Origin: Firmicutes bacterium AM55-24TS
GTDB taxonomy: Bacteria; Bacillota; Clostridia; UBA1381
Reading direction: 5' to 3'
NCBI GenBank assembly: GCA_003460745.1
Contig: QTVU01000064.1
Span: forward strand, 1-11,902
Length of the DNA: 11,902 nt
Position 1 is the first letter of the stretch; the number at the start of each line of letters is the position of its first letter. Positions 1-5,180 of this stretch are shown one piece after another. Under the pieces are notes generated by a model. It searched no databases and was not told the DNA's origin. It saw only the letters and a program-made list of their open reading frames with translations. The translations under genes and the position numbers were made by a program.

Positions 1-1
1 A

Positions 2-21
2 ACAATATATATATATATTGT
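2..21. repeat. 20-bp perfect AT-rich palindrome
   Basis: The two 10-base halves (ACAATATATA and its complement) are exact inverted copies with no spacer. It lies about 130 bases upstream of the first gene. It could be an operator, a cruciform-prone site or the end of an upstream terminator; nothing in the window decides between these. Confidence 0.5.
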
Positions 22-30
22 GATATTTAG

Positions 31-50
31 ACAAAAAAAGATTTTTTTGT
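31..50. repeat. 9-bp A/T-rich inverted repeat
   Basis: ACAAAAAAA (31-39) is the reverse complement of TTTTTTTGT (42-50), with a two-base centre. With so short a loop and an A7/T7 stem it is not a standard terminator. Together with the palindrome at 2-21 it makes a structured region ahead of the first operon. A regulatory role is only a guess. Confidence 0.35.
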
Positions 51-147
51 GAATTAGGTTCCTTTTTTCACTGCTTTTTGCGATTTATTATTAATGAGGA
101 GCAAAAAAGTTCATTTTCAAAATTACATATAGAGGGGTGGAAAAGTT

Positions 148-582
148 ATGCTTAATTCCTCATATGATGGTGAAATAGAACAATGGGATATGATTGATAA
201 GTATAGTATGAATGTTATATATACTGCATCAGTTGATATACGTCGCAGAATGAGCGCAAAGAAAAGAAGTTTTGATTTTGTTGAGTTTGATACAGATTTA
301 GTAGGAGAACAAGATATATATCCAAGTGAATATGTTATTTCTGATAACAGCGGACATTGTTGCAATGTTAAGAATGAATGGTTGTATGAAGCTATGTTAT
401 GTCTTGATGATAAATTAAAAGAAGTGTTGATATTAAAATATTGGTATTTATTATCAAGAAGAGATATTGCAAAGATATTAAACGTTTCAGAGAAAACTAT
501 TACAAATTGGAAAAACAAAGCTTTTAAGCTAATAAAAAATTATAAAGAAAGGAGATTGGAGTGTGATATTCGTGGACCTTAA
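148..582 (+). CDS. Small sigma-70-like regulator, Tn916 ORF7-like
   Basis: A 144-aa protein whose C-terminal half (about residues 78-130) looks like sigma factor region 4: an alpha-helical LDDKLKEVLILKYW segment followed by a helix-turn-helix (RRDIAKILNVSEKTITNWKN). No clear region 2 is visible, so it is not a full sigma factor. Size, layout and pairing with an HTH_16 gene resemble ORF7 of Tn916-type conjugative elements, where such proteins are taken to control transfer-gene transcription. ATG 148 is chosen because GAGGGG (132-137) lies just upstream. The gene overlaps the next by 20 bases, so the two are probably cotranscribed. The coding sequence is very AT-rich compared with the replication genes further right, suggesting a different source. 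DNA binding is a family-level inference; its target promoter is unknown. Confidence 0.75.
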   Translation: MLNSSYDGEIEQWDMIDKYSMNVIYTASVDIRRRMSAKKRSFDFVEFDTDLVGEQDIYPSEYVISDNSGHCCNVKNEWLYEAMLCLDDKLKEVLILKYWYLLSRRDIAKILNVSEKTITNWKNKAFKLIKNYKERRLECDIRGP

Positions 583-808
583 GAATCGAACTGCAGAAAA
601 AGCTATCAACGGGGATTGTGATGCACAGATATTAATGTTGAAACGCTATGAGAGATATATAAATAAAGTTTCAATGGTTACTAAAAAAGATAGGTTTGGA
701 AATTTGATAAGATATGTAGACGAAGATTTTAAAGCAGAGATACAGATGAGGTATCTTGAAGAACTTTTGAAATGTAAGGTGATAAAAAATGATAACAATA
801 CAAAGTGA
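563..808 (+). CDS. HTH_16 (conjugative-transposon-like) protein
   Basis: An 81-aa protein with the HTH_16 pattern: AEKAINGDCDAQ near the N-terminus, a KRYERYI helix, a DRFGNLIRYVDEDFKAEI segment and a final EELLKCKV helix. Such proteins normally sit beside a small sigma-like protein in Tn916-type elements and phages, as here, and are thought to act with it in transcription control. The start is GTG 563: AAAGGAG at 548-554 gives eight bases of spacing and no ATG fits better. It overlaps the upstream gene by 20 bases and the downstream gene by 20 bases, a layout typical of translational coupling. The molecular function is not established for the family; assignment is from pattern recognition. 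Confidence 0.7.
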   Translation: MIFVDLKNRTAEKAINGDCDAQILMLKRYERYINKVSMVTKKDRFGNLIRYVDEDFKAEIQMRYLEELLKCKVIKNDNNTK

Positions 809-1604
809 CTTATTTGAGTTTGCTTATGTACCCGATTGGTACAGGCATCTTCATGATTTAAAATGTATGGTATTGCCGGAGGCATGGCAGTTCAAGAAAC
901 CGGCAGTTGAAACAAAGAATGCAGAAACACCGATATTGGAACGATATATACATACAATTTTTCGTAAACAGGCTATTGAATTCAACTCAGAACAAGAAGA
1001 TAATAAAGCATTAAAATATTTTTACATTGAGAATGAATGTGCCTGCTTTCATACAGGATTATACACCCCGAGCTATAAAGGCATATATGGCTGCTTTTTC
1101 AGAAATAAAAAGCAGGATTCTATGCTTGAATGGTATTTTAAAGGCTTTTGTGATGAAATGTCACCATGGCTTAAATATATAGAGCCGTTGCCTGAACGAC
1201 CGGTGTATCATATGGCACAGCAAGGTTTGAATTTTAATCCCGAATGGTCAATAAGGGTAAATGTTGAGCATATTTTGGGTGATGAAGAAAATCTAAATAG
1301 AATTCCCGCAAAAATAAGAAAGGCTAAAAATTTGCCGTTGCTATTGGAAACTGCAGTGGAACTTGCAAGGCGAAAAGCAGTTATAGAACCGGGACTTATT
1401 TCTGCACAGGGATATATGGGGAGAGTGCAATATTTACTTCCGATATATCTTACTAAAATGAATAAGCCGGATTTGGCAATGACACTGACAGTTATGGACG
1501 GATACTATTTAGGAAATACTTGTCTGACTCTTGAAATGGCATATCTCAATGCTCGGGCAATAGCCAAACCATCAGCACCATGGCTTTTGGAGCTTATAAA
1601 ATAA
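789..1604 (+). CDS. DUF3825 domain protein, function unknown
   Basis: A 271-aa protein that matches the DUF3825 layout as I remember it: a short N-terminal part, a CFHTGLYTPSYKGIYGCFF core (about residues 86-104), a WYFKGFCDE segment (115-123), an NVEHIL segment (158-163), then a helical C-terminal half with QYLLPIYL (214-221) and LTLEMAYLNARAIAKP (246-261). No signal peptide or membrane segment is seen. DUF3825 has no known function that I can cite; it is recurrent in phages and mobile elements of Firmicutes. ATG 789 follows AGGTGAT (777-783). It is the last gene of the sigma-like/HTH_16 operon and is followed at once by a strong terminator, so it is probably the effector or cargo of that unit. 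Its base composition matches the two upstream genes rather than the replication module. Confidence 0.7.
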   Translation: MITIQSDLFEFAYVPDWYRHLHDLKCMVLPEAWQFKKPAVETKNAETPILERYIHTIFRKQAIEFNSEQEDNKALKYFYIENECACFHTGLYTPSYKGIYGCFFRNKKQDSMLEWYFKGFCDEMSPWLKYIEPLPERPVYHMAQQGLNFNPEWSIRVNVEHILGDEENLNRIPAKIRKAKNLPLLLETAVELARRKAVIEPGLISAQGYMGRVQYLLPIYLTKMNKPDLAMTLTVMDGYYLGNTCLTLEMAYLNARAIAKPSAPWLLELIK

Positions 1605-1615
1605 TTAAAAAACAG

Positions 1616-1665
1616 AATGCTTGGTAAACAGTTCTTTTTCTGAACTGTTTACCAAGCATTTTTTT
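1616..1665 (+). terminator. Strong intrinsic terminator after the DUF3825 gene
   Basis: A perfect 19-bp stem (1616-1634 with 1642-1660), 7-base loop, followed by a T run through 1665. An A run just before the left arm could also give some termination in the other direction. It ends the first operon and separates it from the leader of the next. Confidence 0.93.
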
Positions 1666-1691
1666 ATTATCAATGAAAAGGAGACTTTTAT

Positions 1692-1703
1692 ATGAAAACT
1701 TAA
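1692..1703 (+). other. Three-codon mini-ORF (Met-Lys-Thr-stop) with good RBS
   Basis: AAAGGAG at 1677-1683 is placed eight bases before ATG 1692, but the frame stops after ATG AAA ACT. Read past the stop, the same frame stays open for 17 more codons to a TAG at 1755-1757. It may be the remnant of a gene broken by mutation or recombination, or a minimal leader peptide that places ribosomes on the hairpins that follow. Confidence 0.4.
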
Positions 1704-1708
1704 TTCAG

Positions 1709-1751
1709 AGCCGAATGGCTTGCATTTAAAAAAATGCGAGTTTTTTCGGCT
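1709..1751 (+). promoter_or_regulatory. Leader RNA with intrinsic terminator and alternative pairings
   Basis: An inner stem (1719-1727 with 1732-1740, one G-T wobble, AAAA loop) is followed directly by six Ts at 1741-1746, the form of an intrinsic terminator. An outer stem AGCCGAA (1709-1715) with TTCGGCT (1745-1751) would use part of that T run. AGCC (1709-1712) can instead pair with GGCT (1717-1720), which removes the outer stem and part of the inner one. The competing pairings look attenuator-like, but this is by eye only. Confidence 0.5.
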
Positions 1752-1757
1752 TGTTAG

Positions 1758-1792
1758 AGTGCCGTTTTTCTTGCGGAAAGGCGGTACTTTTT
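1758..1792 (+). promoter_or_regulatory. 13-bp hairpin covering the RBS of the next gene
   Basis: Positions 1758-1770 pair without a bulge with 1776-1788 (three G-T wobbles), leaving a five-base loop at 1771-1775. A T run (1788-1792) follows and ATG 1793 comes directly after. The only purine-rich RBS-like bases for that ATG (AAAGGCGG, 1777-1784) lie inside the right arm. The hairpin could therefore act as a terminator, as an RBS lock, or both. Confidence 0.55.
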
Positions 1793-2182
1793 ATGAAAAT
1801 TAAGTATGAGTTTGCGGACGGAGATGTGGAGGTTGATGTTCCTAATGAATGGGCGAGTATTCTTGTGGAACTGGACAGACTGGAGAGGAATAATGATAAG
1901 AAGGAAAGACGCAGGCACTATTCGCTTGATGCGTGTGTGTATGAAGGAATTGTTTATGCGTCGGAGGACAAAAATCTTACGGCAATTTTTGAAACAGACA
2001 GTAAGTTCGGAAGATTAACAGAAGCGATAAAATATCTTTCGGATAAGCAGAAGTCCCTTATAAAGGCTGTATATTTTGACGGAATGTCTGTAAGTGATTA
2101 TGCGAAACATATGGGGATAAGTCAGTCGGCAGTATCACAGCAGTTAAAAACAATTTATAAAAAGCTGAAAAAGTTGTTATAA
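1793..2182 (+). CDS. Small phage sigma-70 region 4-like HTH protein
   Basis: A 129-aa protein with an acidic N-terminus (KIKYEFADGDVEVDVP) and a C-terminal helix-turn-helix resembling sigma region 4: LSDKQKSLIKAVYFDGMSVSDYAK then GISQSAVSQQLKTIYKKL at about residues 82-125. I recognise this as a common regulator in clostridial phages, often annotated as sigma-70 family protein. The start is ATG 1793 rather than the upstream in-frame TTG at 1751, because the family begins with the KIKYEF segment and the TTG has no RBS. The RBS lies inside a hairpin, implying control at the level of translation or early termination. It lacks region 2, so it is more likely a regulator or partial sigma factor than a stand-alone sigma. 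Targets are unknown. Confidence 0.75.
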   Translation: MKIKYEFADGDVEVDVPNEWASILVELDRLERNNDKKERRRHYSLDACVYEGIVYASEDKNLTAIFETDSKFGRLTEAIKYLSDKQKSLIKAVYFDGMSVSDYAKHMGISQSAVSQQLKTIYKKLKKLL

Positions 2183-2263
2183 AAAATCTTATATTTCAGT
2201 GTTTTTGTGTCCGTATAGTGAAGGGTATTAAAAAAATCAACCTTTCGGAAAGGATGTTTAACT

Positions 2264-2458
2264 ATTAAACATACATTAACAATCAGTGTTTCAAAGAAAC
2301 CGAGAGCAGATAGTATTGTGAATTTCCGCAGTATATCAATAAGAGAGAAATTTCTCCGTCTTTTGTTTGGCATACCGTGTAAGATGACAATACTTGTTCC
2401 GGGTGACAGTGTAGAGAAACTTTCGATATGTGAAGTGAACAAGGAGGGGAGAGGATGA
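2264..2458 (+). CDS. Small phage protein, apparent ATT start
   Basis: An open frame of 64 codons that ends in a four-base ATGA overlap with the next gene. It has a plausible protein-like sequence: a basic N-terminus (KHTLTISVSKKPRAD), an REKFLRLLFGIP segment at about 27-38 and a TILVPGDSVEKLSI strand-rich segment at 42-55. AAAGGA (2249-2254) is nine bases before ATT 2264, exactly where an ATG would be expected, and no ATG or well-placed alternative occurs in frame; the only later candidate is GTG 2318, which has a poor RBS and would give 46 aa. The AAGG of the RBS can pair with CCTTT (2241-2245) in a small hairpin. I have a weak memory of similar short proteins in clostridial phages. Function unknown. 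It could also be a gene that has lost its start codon. Confidence 0.6.
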   Translation: MKHTLTISVSKKPRADSIVNFRSISIREKFLRLLFGIPCKMTILVPGDSVEKLSICEVNKEGRG

Positions 2459-2754
2459 GCAGAACGAAACTTTTGCTTGACGTTGTAAGCGATATGCGTT
2501 CGCTTGCTGACAGCTTGGAAACCATGGCAAATGCCGTGGCGGGCAATGACGGCGTATCAAAGGAAAAACAAGCTGATAAGCCGAGTGTTACACATGAAAT
2601 GCTGCGTGAACTTGCGGTTAAACTGTCACGAAACGGTAAGCGTGAGGAAATAAAACAGCTTATTGAAAAATACGGAGTAAAGAATATTACCGCTGTTGCA
2701 GAATCAGACCTTGATTCATTTTATGCAGATTTACAGCAGATGGAGGTATCTTGA
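2455..2754 (+). CDS. Small phage protein of unknown function
   Basis: A 99-aa soluble protein. The N-terminal third (SRTKLLLDVVSDMRSLADSLETM) looks like one long helix; a charged linker around residues 30-45 follows, then a C-terminal segment (LRELAVKLSRNGKREEIKQL followed by a KYGVKNITAV motif). Homologous clostridial phage proteins are often labelled 'rRNA biogenesis protein rrp5', which I regard as a database artefact. ATG 2455 has an excellent AAGGAGG (2441-2447) seven bases upstream and overlaps the previous frame by ATGA. It stops one base before the DUF2800 gene start, so it belongs to the same operon. The position suggests an accessory in recombination or replication, but nothing in the sequence proves it. 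Confidence 0.7.
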   Translation: MSRTKLLLDVVSDMRSLADSLETMANAVAGNDGVSKEKQADKPSVTHEMLRELAVKLSRNGKREEIKQLIEKYGVKNITAVAESDLDSFYADLQQMEVS

Positions 2755-2755
2755 T

Positions 2756-3895
2756 ATGCCGCCGTTAAATCACGCTGTACTTTCTGCGTCATCGGCATAT
2801 CGTTGGCTGGAATGTCCGCCGTCAGCACTTGCAACAGCAGATATTCCGGACGAAACAACAATATATGCACAGGAAGGTTCGGCAGCTCATGAAATGGCGG
2901 AATATAAAATCAGATGGCATTTAGGTGCAAAAGACCTTGCACCTCCGAATGTCGGAAACTTCAATGCAGAAGAAATCGACAGATATACAGACAGCTATGC
3001 GTATTATGCGACAGATAAAATTGAAACAATAAGAAAAATATGTCCCGACGCAATAGTTATGGTAGAACAAAGACTTGACTTTTCAAATTATGTTAAGGAC
3101 GGATTCGGTACGGGTGACCTTGTTATAGTTGCAGATGATGTACTGCAGGTGATAGATTTTAAGTACGGCAAAGGCGTGACGGTATCGGCTGAGCTCAATC
3201 CGCAGATGATGTTGTATGCGTTGGGGGCACTTAATCTTTATGGTTATCTGTATGACATCAAGACAGTGAAAACAGCCATTGTTCAGCCAAGACTTGATAA
3301 TATTTCCGAATGGGAGATTTCTGTTGATGAACTTCTGGAATGGGCGGAGAATACACTGAAACCGATAGCCGAACTTGCCGCAAAAGGCGAGGGCGAATTC
3401 AAAGCGGGAAATCATTGTCGATTCTGCAAATTAAGAGCTGTATGCAGAAAACGTGCAGAACTTATGCTTGAAACAGCAGAATATGAGTTTAAAGACCCCG
3501 CGGAACTTAATGACAATGAAATATTGCACATGCTGACAATAGCGGACGACCTGTCAAAATGGGCAGAAGATGTATATTCTTATGCACAGGCGAAAGCTAT
3601 AAATGAGGGGAAAAGCTGGAGCGGATTTAAAATAGTCGAGGGACGTTCCAAACGACAGTATGTGGATGAAAACAAGATTGCAGAGGTCTGCCGAAATAAC
3701 GGTTATACCATGTCGCAGATATATAAAAGCACGCTTATAGGTATAACGGATATGGAAAAGCTTATGGGCAGAAAAATTTTTAAAGAACTGCTCGGTGACT
3801 ATATCATAAAACCGAAAGGCAGACTGACACTTGTGCCGGAAACGGATAAGAGAGAAGAAGTACATACATTGGGTGAGTTTAGAAAGGAATTTTAA
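2756..3895 (+). CDS. DUF2800 protein, Cas4-like PD-(D/E)XK nuclease
   Basis: A 379-aa protein of the DUF2800 family, related to Cas4/RecB-type nucleases. It opens with LSASSAYRWLECPPSA (residues 9-24). Visible nuclease features are His45 in GSAAHE, Asp121 in GTGDL, the Asp134-Phe-Lys136 pair in VIDFKYGKG and Gln150/Tyr154 in QMMLYA. Four cysteines, Cys20 plus Cys221, Cys224 and Cys230, have the one-plus-three arrangement that binds a 4Fe-4S cluster in Cas4 and AddB. It probably trims DNA ends for phage recombination or replication, together with the single-strand binding protein encoded next. The start is ATG 2756 with TGGAGGT (2741-2747); a more upstream ATG lies inside the previous gene and adds residues foreign to the family. 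The C-terminal third (240-379) is less conserved to my eye. Confidence 0.88.
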   Translation: MPPLNHAVLSASSAYRWLECPPSALATADIPDETTIYAQEGSAAHEMAEYKIRWHLGAKDLAPPNVGNFNAEEIDRYTDSYAYYATDKIETIRKICPDAIVMVEQRLDFSNYVKDGFGTGDLVIVADDVLQVIDFKYGKGVTVSAELNPQMMLYALGALNLYGYLYDIKTVKTAIVQPRLDNISEWEISVDELLEWAENTLKPIAELAAKGEGEFKAGNHCRFCKLRAVCRKRAELMLETAEYEFKDPAELNDNEILHMLTIADDLSKWAEDVYSYAQAKAINEGKSWSGFKIVEGRSKRQYVDENKIAEVCRNNGYTMSQIYKSTLIGITDMEKLMGRKIFKELLGDYIIKPKGRLTLVPETDKREEVHTLGEFRKEF

Positions 3896-3896
3896 T

Positions 3897-4427
3897 ATGG
3901 CACATTTAGTAACGGGTAAAGTCAGATTGTCATATGAACATATATGGGAGCCTGCATCTATTAACGACAGTGATGAAAAGTACAGTGTTTCTTTGATTAT
4001 ACCAAAGTCTGATACAAAGACGGTAAAAGATATTCAAAACGCAGTCGAACAGGCAAAGCAGGACGGCAAAGCAAAGTTCGGAGGAAGAATACCTGCGAAT
4101 TTGAAACTGCCTCTTCGTGACGGTGATATTGAACGTCCTGATGATGAGGCATATAAAGACTGCTATTTCATAAACTGCAATTCAAAAGATAAACCGCAGA
4201 TTGTTGATAAGAATGTACAGCCTATTTTAGACAGAAATGAGGTTTACAGCGGATGTTATGCAAGAGTGTCAATATCTCTTTATCCGTTTAATACAAACGG
4301 AAATAAAGGAATTGCGTGCGGACTTGGCAATATACAGAAGATTGCAGACGGAGAACCGCTTGGCGGACGTACCAGAGCAGAGGACGATTTTGAAGCATAT
4401 GACGAGGAAGATGATTTCTTAAATTAA
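3897..4427 (+). CDS. DUF2815 single-stranded DNA-binding protein
   Basis: A 176-aa protein of the DUF2815 family, considered an OB-fold single-strand DNA-binding protein comparable to T7 gp2.5. The N-terminus (MAHLVTGKVRLSYEHIWEP) and KYSVSLIIPKSD (26-37), a FINCNSKDKPQIVD segment and a SGCYARVSISLYPFNTNGNKGIAC core are typical. The last 20 or so residues are strongly acidic and end in DEEDDFLN, like the acidic tails that contact partners in other SSBs. ATG 3897 is preceded by AAAGGA (3883-3888) and lies one base after the DUF2800 stop, so the two are cotranscribed; a longer start would read through the upstream gene. It should coat single strands for the polymerase and VapE helicase encoded downstream. 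The family match is confident; the biochemical role comes from the family. Confidence 0.88.
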   Translation: MAHLVTGKVRLSYEHIWEPASINDSDEKYSVSLIIPKSDTKTVKDIQNAVEQAKQDGKAKFGGRIPANLKLPLRDGDIERPDDEAYKDCYFINCNSKDKPQIVDKNVQPILDRNEVYSGCYARVSISLYPFNTNGNKGIACGLGNIQKIADGEPLGGRTRAEDDFEAYDEEDDFLN

Positions 4428-4439
4428 GGTGAATTGGAG

Positions 4440-4478
4440 ATGTATGCAAAAAAAGAACACCTCGTAAGATGTTCTTAA
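4440..4478 (+). pseudogene. 12-codon stub with good RBS at the cassette edge
   Basis: AAGGTGA (4426-4432) lies seven bases before ATG 4440, which opens a 12-residue frame (MYAKKEHLVRCS) that runs into the toxin terminator and stops. I read it as the former start site of the next phage gene, probably the polymerase, cut off when the toxin-antitoxin cassette arrived. It could also be a chance ORF. Confidence 0.3.
4448..4476 (-). terminator. Intrinsic terminator of the Phd/Doc operon
   Basis: On the minus strand, a stem of seven pairs (4470-4476 with 4453-4459), extended by a G-U and a G-C pair, has a six-base loop and is followed by seven Ts (complement of 4448-4454). The toxin stop codon (4475-4477) lies partly in the stem. 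On the plus strand no T run follows, so phage transcription should read through. Confidence 0.85.
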
Positions 4479-4852
4479 ATAATATGCTGTTGAAGCCATT
4501 GAAGAATATCAGAATCAGACTGAGTTCCTGACGCAACTGATAGAATAAGTTCAATCAATTCGGTATCAGTGTACTTTAAATCAATGCCGTTTATTGCAAG
4601 AAATACAAGCATTGCGTGAGTGCCGATTCGCTTATTACCATCTACAAACGGATGATTTTTTACAAGTCCAAAACATAGGCGAGAGGCTTTATCCAATAAA
4701 GTCGGATACAGTTCCTCTCCACCGTATGTTTGGAATGGTGTATTGATAGCTGATTCTAAAAGAGAATCATCGCGTATATCAAGTGAACCTCCGAATTCTT
4801 TCACAAGCTGTGAATGTAATAATAAAATTTGTTCTTTAGTAAGGATTTTCAT
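4475..4852 (-). CDS. doc: Fic/Doc family toxin
   Basis: A 125-aa Doc-type Fic protein, the usual length of death-on-curing toxins. The active-site loop reads HPFVDGNKRIG at residues 67-77: His67 is the catalytic base, Phe69 packs the loop, Asp71 binds the metal, and Asn73, Lys74 and Arg75 bind phosphate. A GGEELYPTLLDKASRL stretch (44-59) resembles the helix preceding the Fic loop in Doc. Classical Doc phosphorylates elongation factor Tu and stops translation; that substrate is an inference from the family. The gene overlaps the antitoxin by ATGA, giving coupled translation, and is followed by its own terminator. It is transcribed against the surrounding phage genes, as expected of an imported cassette. 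The full loop suggests an active toxin. Confidence 0.92.
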   Translation of the reverse strand: MKILTKEQILLLHSQLVKEFGGSLDIRDDSLLESAINTPFQTYGGEELYPTLLDKASRLCFGLVKNHPFVDGNKRIGTHAMLVFLAINGIDLKYTDTELIELILSVASGTQSDSDILQWLQQHII

Positions 4853-5091
4853 TTTGCAAGTTCCTCATATACGGCCTTATTACGAGTAATTAAATTTTCT
4901 GATATAGCTAATACATCATCAGTTTGTGCTGATAATTGTTCATCAGCTTGATTGAATTCTAAAATTAGATAGCGAGGTGAGTTGTTTTTTAGAATTACGG
5001 CAGAACCGTACTGGTCAACAAGTCTTGCTACTTTAGAAAAGTTTTGATTGGCTTCGGAAATAGAAACCATTGTTTTGGTATTGACATTCAT
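4849..5091 (-). CDS. phd: Phd/YefM family antitoxin
   Basis: An 80-aa antitoxin. Residues about 9-45 (SISEANQNFSKVARLVDQYG, then AVILKNNSPRYLIL) form the Phd/YefM DNA-binding dimer fold; residues 50-80 are a charged, probably unfolded tail that would wrap and neutralise the Doc toxin. The start is the ATG at 5091 because GGAGGT lies seven bases upstream; a longer frame beginning at 5106 would start inside that ribosome binding site. It precedes and overlaps the toxin by four bases, the standard order for this type II system. Autoregulation is likely: an inverted repeat lies over the -35 box of the promoter. It is more AT-rich than the flanking phage genes. Confidence 0.88.
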   Translation of the reverse strand: MNVNTKTMVSISEANQNFSKVARLVDQYGSAVILKNNSPRYLILEFNQADEQLSAQTDDVLAISENLITRNKAVYEELAK

Positions 5092-5121
5092 ATTGCATAC
5101 CTCCATTTCTTTTATATAAAT

Positions 5122-5150
5122 ATTATATTCTTATTTTAGGATAAAGTCAA
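5122..5150 (-). promoter_or_regulatory. Consensus sigma-A promoter of the Phd/Doc operon
   Basis: On the minus strand, TTGACT (5150-5145) and a perfect TATAAT (5127-5122) are 17 bases apart, about 30 bases before the antitoxin start. It is the best promoter in the window and gives the cassette transcription independent of the phage. Confidence 0.9.
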
Positions 5151-5158
5151 CCTAAAAT
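5133..5158. promoter_or_regulatory. Inverted-repeat operator over the -35 box
   Basis: ATTTTAGG (5133-5140) is the exact reverse complement of CCTAAAAT (5151-5158), with a ten-base spacer holding the -35 hexamer. The location suits the binding site of a Phd dimer that represses its own operon. Confidence 0.7.
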
Positions 5159-5180
5159 TTAATGGTAAATGGTGAAAACT

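Noticed and set aside
67..94. Possible promoter TTCACT ... TATTAA before the first gene
   Set aside because: Each hexamer matches only four of six consensus bases, with 16-base spacing; in such AT-rich DNA this is expected by chance.
1751..1792. TTG start extending the second sigma-like protein by 14 residues
   Set aside because: No RBS, and the extension would run through the hairpin; ATG 1793 gives the usual family N-terminus.
1806..2018. Plus-strand 70-codon frame inside the second sigma-like gene
   Set aside because: Out of frame with a recognisable HTH protein and rich in Met/Arg/Trp, a usual sign of an alternative-frame artefact.
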